This document shows positions 49,613 to 60,300 of a stretch of DNA of 64,000 nucleotides, piece after piece (position 1 is the stretch's first letter; the number at the start of each line of letters is the position of its first letter). Source of the stretch: Lacibacter sp. H375 (GTDB lineage Bacteria > Bacteroidota > Bacteroidia > Chitinophagales > Chitinophagaceae); NCBI RefSeq assembly GCF_037892425.1, contig NZ_JBBKTT010000001.1:124001-188000 (forward strand), written 5' to 3'. The translations under genes were made by a program, and so were the position numbers. A model generated the notes under the pieces. The model was not told where the DNA came from. It saw only the letters and a program-made list of their open reading frames with translations, and made no database searches.

Positions 49613-50818
49613 TTACATCGCATCCAACACTTCCAACGCTTTTTTACGAAACACTTCTGCTGAAGGCGCAGCCTTGTTGCTTGCTTTATAGTTGATCAAA
49701 AAGCGATTCATCTGCTGATAATATTTTTGATGCAGAAAGTACAAAGGCATTCGTTCGCCCTGTTCGTTAATGAGTGACATTTGTTTGGACTCGCCGTTGG
49801 TTTCGTACTCGTTGTTATACATCTGCCAATGCAATGCAAACGGCAAATTAAGCTCCAGTGAAATCTTCATGATCTCCTTTGTTTCATTGTACTGTTTGGT
49901 AAATGATTCGGGCTTGTTGATGTTTGCATGATACCCATATTCGCCAATATACACTCTGCGTGAAAACGGCAGCCCTTCTTTTGGCTGCAGTTGTTTTTCA
50001 AGGTAGTCGAAGATGCTCTTCAACTGTTCTTTCTTTTCGCTGTAAGTTCTGTTTTTAATGGCTTCGTAACTGCTGTACGACACCAGGTCCACATTTACAT
50101 ACGGCAATACACTGCTGGCAATGCAAGGCTCACCTTTCATACCTTTCAGCACCAGGTTTACTTCGACGTAATGATAGAGCTGAACATTTTTTGATGCAGC
50201 TGCTTTCTTTGCATCATCAACTGCCTTTTGTCTTATCTGGAACCACTTGGTCATATTTTGCAGGTGTTCCTGCGGTGGAGCAGCAGTTCGGTTGTAATCG
50301 GAAAGCAAAAGCCAATCTCCTTCCCAGTTGCCGATCAAAAATGTTTTACCGCTGTTGTTGTAGGTCTTCAACAGGTAAGTAGCAAAATCAAAGATCTCAT
50401 CATACAAACGTTTCTCCTGTTCGGGGTTGATACCCTTCTTCCAATTGATACCGGTGATGGTATGTACCCATATAAAAATGTATTTGAAATCCATGTCAAC
50501 TACTTTCTTGTATTCCGGCGAAGCATTGAATAACTCCAAGGTAGCAGATGGTTTTTGATCGATGGTTAATGCATAACTTTTCGGCGAGTTGGCACCCAAC
50601 GAAATTTTTAAAATGTTTGATCCCATACCCCGCACATGCTTTGCCTGTTCCAACAGCCTGGATTCGTTTGTAAACTGGTACTGGCCCCCGATGGTATTGG
50701 TGCCCAAAATAAAATTATAAGGCTCCAACGGTTTGATGCTATCGTACGGTACAAGTTTTTGCCCTTGTGCGACAGTAAACAGCAAAACAGAGACAGATAG
50801 TATAACAGACTTCTTCAT
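49613..50818 (-). CDS. Secreted glycoside-hydrolase-like protein, paralogue 1 (family unknown)
   Basis: 401 residues from the ATG at 50818, which gives a signal peptide (MKKSVILSVSVLLFTVAQGQ); 12 codons further upstream in the frame are ignored. It has the look of a TIM-barrel hydrolase: GNWEGDW (about 163), YVEVNLVLKG (about 214), VDLVSYSSYEA, VYIGEYGYHAN (about 287, like a GH5-type nucleophile strand) and LHWQMYNNE. I know no named family for it. It lies 4 bases after the GH2 gene in a SusCD locus. A close paralogue is encoded at 62269-63501. Confidence 0.7.
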   Translation of the reverse strand: MKKSVILSVSVLLFTVAQGQKLVPYDSIKPLEPYNFILGTNTIGGQYQFTNESRLLEQAKHVRGMGSNILKISLGANSPKSYALTIDQKPSATLELFNASPEYKKVVDMDFKYIFIWVHTITGINWKKGINPEQEKRLYDEIFDFATYLLKTYNNSGKTFLIGNWEGDWLLLSDYNRTAAPPQEHLQNMTKWFQIRQKAVDDAKKAAASKNVQLYHYVEVNLVLKGMKGEPCIASSVLPYVNVDLVSYSSYEAIKNRTYSEKKEQLKSIFDYLEKQLQPKEGLPFSRRVYIGEYGYHANINKPESFTKQYNETKEIMKISLELNLPFALHWQMYNNEYETNGESKQMSLINEQGERMPLYFLHQKYYQQMNRFLINYKASNKAAPSAEVFRKKALEVLDAM

Positions 50819-50822
50819 GTAA

Positions 50823-53684
50823 TTAGTTTTTAATGGATACAACTCCAGTGACATTATAACCGGCTACTTTTATTTCTTTGATAGCTTTTGTATCAACAGG
50901 TTCAAGCAAAATGGTTTTCTTTTCGCCGGGGAGCAATGTAAAATATCCGTCGCTGAAATAAGCCGGCAGTACAATTTGTGCTGCGTTGTCCAGTGCATCT
51001 AACTTGATACCTACAGCAGGATGTTTGGTTTTATTTTCCAATTCAATTTTAATCTTATTGTTTGCAAGACGTACTGCTTTCGAAGAAAGGGTTACATCAG
51101 GCAACTGGTTGAATGCTTTAAAATGGCCTGTTGCTGTATTGGCTTTCCAATATTCATTGTCAGCCAGCACATCCCCTTTTTTATCTTTTATGGAAAGACG
51201 TACCAAATAATTAGCAGGCAAGCTGGCTTCATCCAATGTTGCTGTAAACACTTCGGCTTTTGCATTTGCCTGAATAGCAAGAGGAGCAGTTTTGTTTTGC
51301 AATACTTTTCCATCCATTGTGTATACCTGCATAAAAGCGATTGCATCCTTCACGTTGTTCAACGAAGTATTCACGGCAATTACCTTGTTGTTGTGCAGGT
51401 TCATTTGAATATGCAAAGGCTCGCATCCTTTCTTCGAACCGTAAAACGAACCATGTGTTTGAAAATCCCATGAATAGGTTTGCCAGATCATGCTGGGCCA
51501 AGCAGGATGACTCATCCACAGCAATACGCCACTGCTGTTGTTCCATAATTTATTATTCCATGCTTCAAAGATGGCTCTGTGACTGTCGTAATTGATGAGT
51601 TGAATCTTGCGATTAAAATCATCAAGACTATTCGAAACTCCATACAAACTGTCTGCTGTATGCAGATAGCCTTCGAGGTTTTGATTGTTGGTGTGCAGAT
51701 CGTGGTAGTGCCATACATCATTGATGGGCCATTGATCTTCCGGTGCTATAAACTTGCGGATAGTACTGGCTTCAGGAACAGAGAATGTACCGATCTCTGT
51801 TGTAAACCCATCGCCTTGTTTGGTAAAATAATCTTTGTTGTTCACGAAGAAATGCCAGGGACCGCTCTGCCGCAGATTTATTTCTCTTGAGTTGCCGATG
51901 TAATGTCGTGTACCATCTTCTTTTGCAATCTGTGTTGCCAGATCGTTTTCAATACCTGCAGGTGCATAGCCTTCGTTTCTCGGACACCAGATAGCAATGG
52001 ATGGATGATTGCGGTAACGTTTAATCATATCTATACTGTTGTCCAAAAACAATTGATCATCGCTTGGGTTGAGGTTGAAGCCTTCGGTACTCAGCCAGAA
52101 ATCATTCCACACCAACATGCCGTATTCATCGGCCAGATCAAAAAATACAGGTTCTGTACTTTCACCTGTCCAGTTACGGATCATATTGAAGTTTGCTTCA
52201 CGATGCAAACGAAAGGCAGGTTCCAGATTTTCCCGGCTTACTTTTTTCATGGCATCATCTATCCCCCAGTTGCCACCTTTACAATACACGGCAACAGCAT
52301 TCACTTTAATCACCAAAAATGGATTGTCATTATCTGACAGTACTTGCATTTTTTCCGATGGAAATTCTTTACGCAGTGTAGGTATAAATATTTTGTCTTT
52401 GAATGCACGGCGTTTTGTAAAATCAATAATGGGTTTATCTGTTCTACTATCTGTTGGGCTGTATGCAAAACGAACCGCTTGTTTCTCTTCTGTATCCGCC
52501 ATCATTTCATACGAATATTCTCTTATGCCGAAACGAAATTGTTTGATTTCTTCAACAGCTTTCGCATCCGTTACTTTAATAGTAGCGTTGTACAAATTCG
52601 GTAAGCCATAACCATTGGGCCACCACAAGCGTGGATTTTTTACGTTGAGTTGTGCATTATCAGCAGGCGTAAATACAACAGGCAATATTTGTCCCGGTGC
52701 CAGTTTTACTTTTTTAGAGACTGCTACTCCTTCAAACGAAAAATGAATCGTTGCTTCCTGTGTTGATGTGCTGTTGTTGACAACTGTTGTACGCAATGTA
52801 ACAGATGCACTGGTTGTATCGGGCAACGGCAGATCAGTGATTACCTGCGGATCAGAAGAAGTGACAGTACCGGTGAAAGATAGTTGTACATCCTGCCAGA
52901 TACCCATGTTACGATCTCTGATACCGGGTATCCAATCCCAGCCTTCTGTTGCAAAAAATGCGGGACCATCCAATGTATGTACACCGCCATTTTTACCCAT
53001 GCCCGACAATGCGGATTGTTCATCGGGTATGCCCGGATTATGTGGCGGTAATATTTGCACAAGCAATACATTGCGTCCGTTTGTTTTTAAATAATCTGTT
53101 ACATTGAACTTACCACGTATGAATGCTCCTTTAATATCGCCAAGCAAATGACCATTTAACCAAACACGTGCTTTGTAGTTGATGCCGTTGAACCAAAGCC
53201 AGGCTAATTTTCCATTTTCATTTTTTGGTGTTTCAAATGTTGTACGGTACCACCATTCTTTGCGACACAACGAATCTGTGATGGCCATGTTGTTCAACCC
53301 AAAATAAGGATCGGGAAATTTTCCGGCTGCAACTAAAGAAGTTAACACTGTTCCCGGAACCACTGCATCGTACCAACCTTTGGTATTAATGGCTTCAGTA
53401 AACACAGAAGCATTACCTAACAAACTTGTAAGATCATCTGTCAATTCCCAGCCACTAGTAAGCGAATATCGAGCATTGCCCAGCGCTGTTGCTTCACCTG
53501 CTTTACCCGATCTTGGTTTTTCAACTGCTGTTTGAAACGGCGCTTTTCCCTTTGGTAAGGTTGCTGCCGGTTGTTTTTTTGTTAATCCAAAATTGGGTTG
53601 CTTCTGAGCGAATATATCGCTCTTACAAAGCAGCATACCAACAAAAACAGCTAACCCGATTTTAGTACGTACAGAATATTTCAT
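50823..53684 (-). CDS. Secreted GH2-family glycoside hydrolase (exo-glucosaminidase/mannosidase-like)
   Basis: 953 residues with a signal peptide (MKYSVRTKIG... ending IFAQ). N-terminal sugar-binding jelly roll (WYDAVVPGTVLTSL, EWWYRTTF), Ig-like domain, TIM barrel and C-terminal beta domains. Acid/base Glu in PRNEG (about 570) and nucleophile Glu in FTTEIGTF (about 631). The sequence style resembles exo-beta-D-glucosaminidase and mannosylglycoprotein endo-beta-mannosidase rather than LacZ; the exact sugar is not certain. It works with a sulfatase and the unknown hydrolase in one locus, so the target may be a sulfated glycan. Confidence 0.88.
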   Translation of the reverse strand: MKYSVRTKIGLAVFVGMLLCKSDIFAQKQPNFGLTKKQPAATLPKGKAPFQTAVEKPRSGKAGEATALGNARYSLTSGWELTDDLTSLLGNASVFTEAINTKGWYDAVVPGTVLTSLVAAGKFPDPYFGLNNMAITDSLCRKEWWYRTTFETPKNENGKLAWLWFNGINYKARVWLNGHLLGDIKGAFIRGKFNVTDYLKTNGRNVLLVQILPPHNPGIPDEQSALSGMGKNGGVHTLDGPAFFATEGWDWIPGIRDRNMGIWQDVQLSFTGTVTSSDPQVITDLPLPDTTSASVTLRTTVVNNSTSTQEATIHFSFEGVAVSKKVKLAPGQILPVVFTPADNAQLNVKNPRLWWPNGYGLPNLYNATIKVTDAKAVEEIKQFRFGIREYSYEMMADTEEKQAVRFAYSPTDSRTDKPIIDFTKRRAFKDKIFIPTLRKEFPSEKMQVLSDNDNPFLVIKVNAVAVYCKGGNWGIDDAMKKVSRENLEPAFRLHREANFNMIRNWTGESTEPVFFDLADEYGMLVWNDFWLSTEGFNLNPSDDQLFLDNSIDMIKRYRNHPSIAIWCPRNEGYAPAGIENDLATQIAKEDGTRHYIGNSREINLRQSGPWHFFVNNKDYFTKQGDGFTTEIGTFSVPEASTIRKFIAPEDQWPINDVWHYHDLHTNNQNLEGYLHTADSLYGVSNSLDDFNRKIQLINYDSHRAIFEAWNNKLWNNSSGVLLWMSHPAWPSMIWQTYSWDFQTHGSFYGSKKGCEPLHIQMNLHNNKVIAVNTSLNNVKDAIAFMQVYTMDGKVLQNKTAPLAIQANAKAEVFTATLDEASLPANYLVRLSIKDKKGDVLADNEYWKANTATGHFKAFNQLPDVTLSSKAVRLANNKIKIELENKTKHPAVGIKLDALDNAAQIVLPAYFSDGYFTLLPGEKKTILLEPVDTKAIKEIKVAGYNVTGVVSIKN

Positions 53685-53837
53685 AAAAGAATGGATGATT
53701 CTTTTTACAGAGTAATAAAACTATTTTCAATGCAAAAGACTACAGCATACATTTTTCATCACATCGCTTTTGAATGCAAATGCTTAAAAATGCAGCATGA
53801 TTTTTTATGCATGCAGGTTTGTCAATAACGAAAAGCG

Positions 53838-55400
53838 TTAATACAATCCTTTGCTACCGTAATCGCCCCGTTTTTCATTGATTGGCTTTAATGGAATTTG
53901 TAAGCCACCAGTTTCCTGGAGCCAACTCCATAGTTCTTTGCGCATACGGCCAATTTCATTTTGCCATGCCGGATGACGATAGAGATTTTTCTTTTCTTCG
54001 GGGTCCGTACTCAAATCATAAAATTCAGATACATCCCAAAGACCGGGATAGAAAATAAATTTATGAGAGCCTTCTCTTACACCCAACGTTGTTGGTGTTT
54101 GCGGATAAGAGAACTCCCAGTAGTATTCGTAAAATGCTTTATTACGCCAGTTCACTGTTTTATCCTGCAGCAGCGGTAAGAACGATTGCCCCTGCATATT
54201 GGCGGGTTTTGTTACACCTGCTACTTCGAGTACAGTAGGTGCAATATCAATTCCCTGGATGATCTGATCGAGTGGTTGACCATTGTGCGACATACCCGGT
54301 GCATACACCAGTAACGGCACTTTCTGACTTTCTTCGTACATATTGCGTTTGTCGATGAGTCCATGTTCACCCATGAGGAAACCATTATCGCCCATATAAA
54401 TGATCATTGTATTATCAGCAATACCCAATTCTTCTACTGTTTTTCTGATGCTCGCCACACTCTCATCAATGGCCAACAATGTTTCGCAATAGCGATAATA
54501 AAAATCATCAAACTGTACACGACCATCGTACATAAAATCTACACCATGCCAGCTGTTACGTTGTGCCCATACCCATTGCGGAATATCTTTTACATTGTAA
54601 TTGGTATCATTCTTCACCATCGCTGCAATCGGACTTTTGCACACATCACCATGCAGTTTGCTATTTTCTGTTGCTGTTAAGTTGATGGTAGACGGATAAT
54701 TGATGGGCTTGCCATGATACTTGTTACGATGACGAGGTGCAGGCATAAATTCATCGTGCACACCTTTATGCGATACATACATGAAGAAAGGTTTATTCTT
54801 CGGTTGCTGACGCATCCATGTTGCAGCATGTTCGGTTAACAGATCAGTGATGTATGTACTGTCTTTGTATTGCACACGCTGTCCATTAATATTCAACATT
54901 GGATTGAAATACACACCCTGTCCTTTGAAACTTTCCCAATGATTGAATCCTTTTTGCGGATCATCACCTGCATGACCCATATGCCATTTGCCGAAGAACG
55001 CAGTACGGTAACCAACTTTCTGCAGATACTCCGGAAAGAAGTTTAAATTATCAGGCAGTGGTGAAAAATTATCAACCACTTTATGTGTGTGAGCATATTG
55101 CCCGGTAAGGATAGATGCCCGTGATGGAGAACAGAGTGCAGTCGTTACTGTAGCATTGCGTACCCACACTCCTTCTTTCGCCATTCTGTCCATTGCGGGT
55201 GTTTCCAGCCACGGCACTCTACCGGTGAAACCCATAAAATCAAACCGGTGATCATCGGTTAAAATGAAAATCACATTCATGGGTTTGGGTGGATTCTCTT
55301 CCTGCTTTCGATCAAACCCAAACACAATTGTAACTGCCATGCAAAACACAGCAATTAATATTGATTTACGACTGCCGTTTTTTTTCTTCTGTCGTTGCAT
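53838..55400 (-). CDS. Secreted type I sulfatase
   Basis: 520 residues with an N-terminal hydrophobic signal segment. The formylglycine motif is CSPSR with Cys 90, and the metal-binding residues are in TDDH (about 48-51) and DNG (MGDNGFLMGEHG). The C-terminal domain with the SDPEEKKNLY-like signature (LSTDPEEKKNLYRHP) is typical of polysaccharide sulfatases. Maturation needs an anaerobic-type or FGE enzyme, not in this window. It follows SusCD after a hairpin and precedes GH2, implying that the locus substrate carries sulfate esters. Confidence 0.92.
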   Translation of the reverse strand: MQRQKKKNGSRKSILIAVFCMAVTIVFGFDRKQEENPPKPMNVIFILTDDHRFDFMGFTGRVPWLETPAMDRMAKEGVWVRNATVTTALCSPSRASILTGQYAHTHKVVDNFSPLPDNLNFFPEYLQKVGYRTAFFGKWHMGHAGDDPQKGFNHWESFKGQGVYFNPMLNINGQRVQYKDSTYITDLLTEHAATWMRQQPKNKPFFMYVSHKGVHDEFMPAPRHRNKYHGKPINYPSTINLTATENSKLHGDVCKSPIAAMVKNDTNYNVKDIPQWVWAQRNSWHGVDFMYDGRVQFDDFYYRYCETLLAIDESVASIRKTVEELGIADNTMIIYMGDNGFLMGEHGLIDKRNMYEESQKVPLLVYAPGMSHNGQPLDQIIQGIDIAPTVLEVAGVTKPANMQGQSFLPLLQDKTVNWRNKAFYEYYWEFSYPQTPTTLGVREGSHKFIFYPGLWDVSEFYDLSTDPEEKKNLYRHPAWQNEIGRMRKELWSWLQETGGLQIPLKPINEKRGDYGSKGLY

Positions 55401-55472
55401 ACTATCTTTTTTTCAGAAGCGTTCACACCTGAATTTCTTTTTCAGACCAAAAGCTTCATTACAAATTCATGT

Positions 55473-55516
55473 ATCAATAAAGGCACTTGAATAACTATTC
55501 AAGCACCTTTATTGAT
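55473..55516 (-). promoter_or_regulatory. Long intercistronic hairpin between susD and the sulfatase gene
   Basis: A 21-bp stem around a 2-base loop. In the minus-strand RNA two internal positions are G-U wobbles, so it is fully paired; in the plus-strand RNA the same positions would be C/A mismatches. There is no U-tract, so it is more likely an RNA-stability or processing element than a terminator. It would let SusCD messages outlast the enzymes downstream. Confidence 0.6.
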
Positions 55517-55596
55517 CATTATCAGGTAAACTTTGCGATGATGATTCTCCCGTTGAGGAGGAGTTATTTCAAATGATACAACCTCCTTTAAAAACA

Positions 55597-57375
55597 TTAG
55601 TATCCTTGGTTCTCAACCAAACTGGGATTATCAGCAATTCTGTCGATACCCAATGGTAAGTAGTAATGACGGGGTTGGAATACCCTTGCTGTACCCTCTG
55701 CATTTTTTAATGTGATGATGTATTTTTTTGCATCAAAATCATACACATAGTTTAATCCCTGTAAACGCTTTCCGTTCAACTCCTGTTCTGCAATGCGCCA
55801 TCTGCGTAAATCCCAATACCTGTGCTCTTCAAAAGCCAGCTCGACTTGTCTTTCCTGCCGTATGTTGGCTTCGGTTAAGGTTGTACGTAAAGGCATTTTC
55901 GCTCTTGCTCTTACCAGGTTAATTGCATTAAGCGCTTCCGTATTTTTATTCAGATAGAAAGCCGCTTCTGCATAGTTGAGCAGAATTTCACCCAACCTGA
56001 ACACAATGAAATCAGTGCTTGATTGTCCGCTTGCCGCAGGTGTAAGCGCTTCATCGCAACGCTTACGTACATGCACACCTGTTTTTTGTGTATTGCGATT
56101 GGGCGCTTTTGCATAAAAACCATCCGGGAATTGTGCTGATACAGAATTCGGAATCATGAAAGTTTCGCTGGAGCTTGTAACCACCTGGCCGCTTGCATTT
56201 CTATACCTGGTGCTGGAATGAAAAAACACTTTCTTTCCTTGCCATATACATTCAGGATAAAAAGTTGATGCTCTGAAACGGGGATCACGCTTTCCGAATA
56301 ATGAATCGATATCATGCAACCTTGTGTTTGTAAGCAAGGAGCGGTTCATCACACCGGATCTTCCATCCTGGTAATCGAACAGGTCCATAAATTCGAGGAA
56401 CACATTAAAGTTCGAATTCCAACCCGATGTAAAACCTGCCGGTGTACACAATGCATCCCATGAATGTCCTTTGTTAAGTGTTGCATCCCATTTAACGCCA
56501 AAGATTATTTCGGGGTTATTATTTTCATCCGTAAACAACTGCGTAAAGTTTTTAACGGGATCGGAAGGAACCTTGTTGTACAAACTAAATGCAGGATTAT
56601 CCATGATTGCTTTTGATGCATCCATGGCAGCCGTAAAATATTTATCTGCTTCACTGGAAGGTATACCTACTACTCCATCCAAAGCGACTGTACCGAATTT
56701 TGCAATACTGCCTGCATATAGCATCGCTCTGCTTTTAAGTGCAAGTGCAGCAAATTTGGTGGGTCGGCCATAATCATTGCCCGCATACGAAGCAGGTAAT
56801 AATGCGGCTATCTCGTCCATTTCTTTTCCAATAAAATCATATACTTCTGCTTCTTTGTTGCGGACAGGAAATAATTCTGATTCGGGATCAGTTAACTGTT
56901 GAACTTTTGTAATAATAGGAACACCCCCAAAACGTTTCACCATTTGATGATAAATGAACCCACGCAAAAAACGGGCTTCACTTATTTTTTGGTCTTTATA
57001 CGTTTGTTCAAATGATGAACCTTTCACACCCTCAATAAATTCATTTATTTGTCTGATAGCGGTGTAAGCCCAATAGTCGAGCAAACCGGAACCTGTGTTA
57101 TCGTAAATCTTAATAGAAGCGATGTAAGGATCCTGCCAATCGCCAAAAGCTCTGCATTCGCCACCAGGTCCTGCTAATAAACCCATTCTGAAATTTTCCT
57201 GGTTACCCAGTTCCTGAAATTTCGTACGGTCGTATAAACTCAGCAGGTTAGCTTCTATCAGATTTTTATCTTTAAACACTGCTGTTTCAGCAATCATATC
57301 GAGCGGTTGTATATCTAATACTTTGGTACAACCCACCAATCCAGTTATAATGAAAGCAATGATTATATTTCTCAT
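55597..57375 (-). CDS. SusD/RagB-family nutrient-binding lipoprotein
   Basis: 592 residues with a lipoprotein signal (lipobox LVGC). Helical SusD fold with the N-terminal tetratricopeptide-like part and the C-terminal region typical of the family (IRQERQVELAFEEHRYWDLRRW). It binds the glycan at the outer membrane and delivers it to SusC. The gene starts 10 bases after the SusC stop, as is usual. Substrate type cannot be read from the sequence; the sulfatase and GH2 suggest a sulfated hexose polymer. Confidence 0.95.
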   Translation of the reverse strand: MRNIIIAFIITGLVGCTKVLDIQPLDMIAETAVFKDKNLIEANLLSLYDRTKFQELGNQENFRMGLLAGPGGECRAFGDWQDPYIASIKIYDNTGSGLLDYWAYTAIRQINEFIEGVKGSSFEQTYKDQKISEARFLRGFIYHQMVKRFGGVPIITKVQQLTDPESELFPVRNKEAEVYDFIGKEMDEIAALLPASYAGNDYGRPTKFAALALKSRAMLYAGSIAKFGTVALDGVVGIPSSEADKYFTAAMDASKAIMDNPAFSLYNKVPSDPVKNFTQLFTDENNNPEIIFGVKWDATLNKGHSWDALCTPAGFTSGWNSNFNVFLEFMDLFDYQDGRSGVMNRSLLTNTRLHDIDSLFGKRDPRFRASTFYPECIWQGKKVFFHSSTRYRNASGQVVTSSSETFMIPNSVSAQFPDGFYAKAPNRNTQKTGVHVRKRCDEALTPAASGQSSTDFIVFRLGEILLNYAEAAFYLNKNTEALNAINLVRARAKMPLRTTLTEANIRQERQVELAFEEHRYWDLRRWRIAEQELNGKRLQGLNYVYDFDAKKYIITLKNAEGTARVFQPRHYYLPLGIDRIADNPSLVENQGY

Positions 57376-57385
57376 AAACTTTTAT

Positions 57386-60300
57386 TTAAAATGTTAAGCG
57401 CACTCCGCCTGCAATATTTTTATGAATCGGATAGTTACGTCCTTCTCCACTTAAGTTCGCATCCGGATCAAACGTGTTCTTGTAAAATCCAAGCTTACTG
57501 AACGTAAGCAGATTGGTAGCAGATGTAAATACCTGCAAATTTTTAAACCCTAATTTTTTAGTCCAGTTACCACTGAAGCTGTACGATAAATTCACATTCC
57601 GTAAACGAATGAATGTTGCATCTTTCATCCAGAAATCGGAACGCTTAATGTTATTGGGGTTTAAGCCCAATGATGCTGCCGGCAATTGTGCCTTTGGATT
57701 GATGTTCTGCGTTGGGTTTGCAGGATCGGGCTGCCAGCGGTAGGTATAATGATAATCGTAGGGAATCGATTCGTTTGAAAACATAGATGCCGATGCACCG
57801 GTTACATAAAAATTAAATCCGGTTGAACCTTGCCATAACATTTCTAACGACAGACCTTTATAAGTGGCGCCCATCACCAAACTGTACACTACTTCGGGGA
57901 AGGTTCCTTTACCGATCACATCCTGATCACGCCAATCGAGAATACCATCGCTATTCAAATCAACATAACGGATATCGCCCGGACGCAGAGTTGTATTACC
58001 TACACCATCCTGGTTAAATGTGAGTTTATCAATTTCTCCTTGTGACATAAAAATACCATCCGACTTATAGCCCCATGAAAGGTTGGTTGATTTACCTGTT
58101 AACTGATAAATTCTGATTTGATCGGGATCGGTATAAGCTGTTTCATCTCTGTACTCCCATTTGTTTTGTGTAAACGTAAACGTGGGCATAATTGAAAGCT
58201 GTACACCGTTGATCTTTGGGCGGTAATCGATCATCAGTTCAAAACCTCTGTTACTTTGTTTGTTGAGATTTACCGGAGGTAAGGTTGCGCCAAAAGTTGA
58301 AGGCACCGCTCTTTGCTGCGAAGCAAGGATACCATCCCTTAATCTGTAAAACACGTTTCCTTCAAATACCAGTTTGCCTTTCCACAGTGTTAAATCAATA
58401 CCTGCGTTATAGTTGGTTATACTCTCCCAGGTAATATTTGGATTTGGAAGACCTGTGGTACTGATTGTTTTGTAAAACGTATTTCCCATAATATATCCAC
58501 CTGCATCAATATCATAACCGGTGAGATAACTGAACTGGCTGGTACCATCGTTACCCGACTGTCCGTAAGAAAGTCTCAGCTTACCATTCGAAAGCCATGA
58601 TGATGCATTATCCATAAATTTCTCTTTCGAGAAAACCCAGCCAACAGAAACGCCGGGAAAATAACCCCACCTTGAATTCTTGGGGAAATTCGCACTGGCA
58701 TCAGCTCTTAAAATAAATTCGGCGAGGTACTTACCTGCAAAATCATAATTCACTTTACCGATGTACGCCACTCTCGACATTTGACTTTGGGTTCCTGTAT
58801 TATCCTGAAAGTCCTGGCCACCGGAAAACAGTTGTTGTATGGATGGCGACAACAGATCACGTCGAAAAGCCATTAACGAATTACCACCATTCTGCAGTTG
58901 CTCGGCAATACCCATTGCACTGATGCGATGTTCACCAAATTCACGATCGTAATTCACTTTCACCATTGGATAAACCTGGAAGTAACGTGCATTGGTTTCT
59001 CTGAGTGAAATGAAATTACCCATGTTGGCCATGTAGGTATAAACCTGTGTGTCGTAATCGTAGTCATATACTTCGGCGGGCGTGTTAAATACTTTCGTAT
59101 AATCTGCAGACTGACTCACCAATAAATCGGCACCGATACGCAATCCATCAATAAAGGGTATTTTATAGTTGAGTCCAATCTGACCATTAAAGAAGTTAGA
59201 GCTGGTACGATTGTATCCTCTACGTTCTGCATCAATACGCAATAATGGATTGCGGCCCTGAAAACCTGTATATGCATTTTTGGTCGGGTCAGGCAGGTAG
59301 GGATTGTAACGTGGTTGTGCTGTGCTAAAATCTACCATTACATCTTCAATTGAACCTACCTGCTGATCCTGACCAAAACGATACTGCATATCAAACCGCA
59401 AAGACAAATTCTTTGCAATGGTTGCATCAACGTTTAATCTTGAGTTATAACGCTTGTAATAATAATCTCCTGAGGTAAAAACACTTTGCTGATCGGTAAC
59501 ACCAAGTGAACCAAAATATTTTAATGTTGGAGTACCACCACTAACTGTTATACTCTGTTGCAACATGGGTGCACCTGTACGGAAGATGGCATCACGCCAG
59601 TTATACGATTTGTAGTTCGCTTCGGTACCTGCTTTATATTTCTGCACTACTTCTTCTGTAAATTCACCGGGGCTCAAACCGTAATTCAATGCCGCTTCTC
59701 TGCGTAGCTCAGCCCAGTCGCCTGCATTAACTGTATTCTGAAAAGCAGAAGGCATCTGATAGGTGTAGGTGCCTGTATACGTAATTTGTGGAGCACCTGT
59801 TTTACCACGCTTTGTTGTAACGAGGATCACACCGTTTCCTGCTCTTGCACCATAAATTGCAGCAGATGCATCTTTGAGAATAGAAACTGATTCGATATCA
59901 TTCGGATCGATGCGGTTGAAAGGTGTAGGCAATCCATCAACAATTACTAACGCTGATCCATAGCCCCTGATCTGCAGACTTGCATTATCCTCACCGGGCA
60001 AACCGCTTGCTGTTTTCGACAAAAGCCCGGGCATTCTACCAACAAGTAATTGTGATGTATTGGGAACAGGTGCCGACTGTAAAACTTTTGCACCTATCTG
60101 TGCAATGGCTCCTGTAACGGTTGCTTTCTTTTGTGTACCGTAACCTACAACTACAATTTCCTGTTGCTGAATTTCCTGTTTGCTTAAGGTGACCTGTACG
60201 CTTGTGGTTCCTTTTACACTTACTTCTTTTGATTCCATACCCACAAAAGAAATCACCAGAATCATCGATGAGTTGTCGGGTACACTGATTGTAAATTCGC

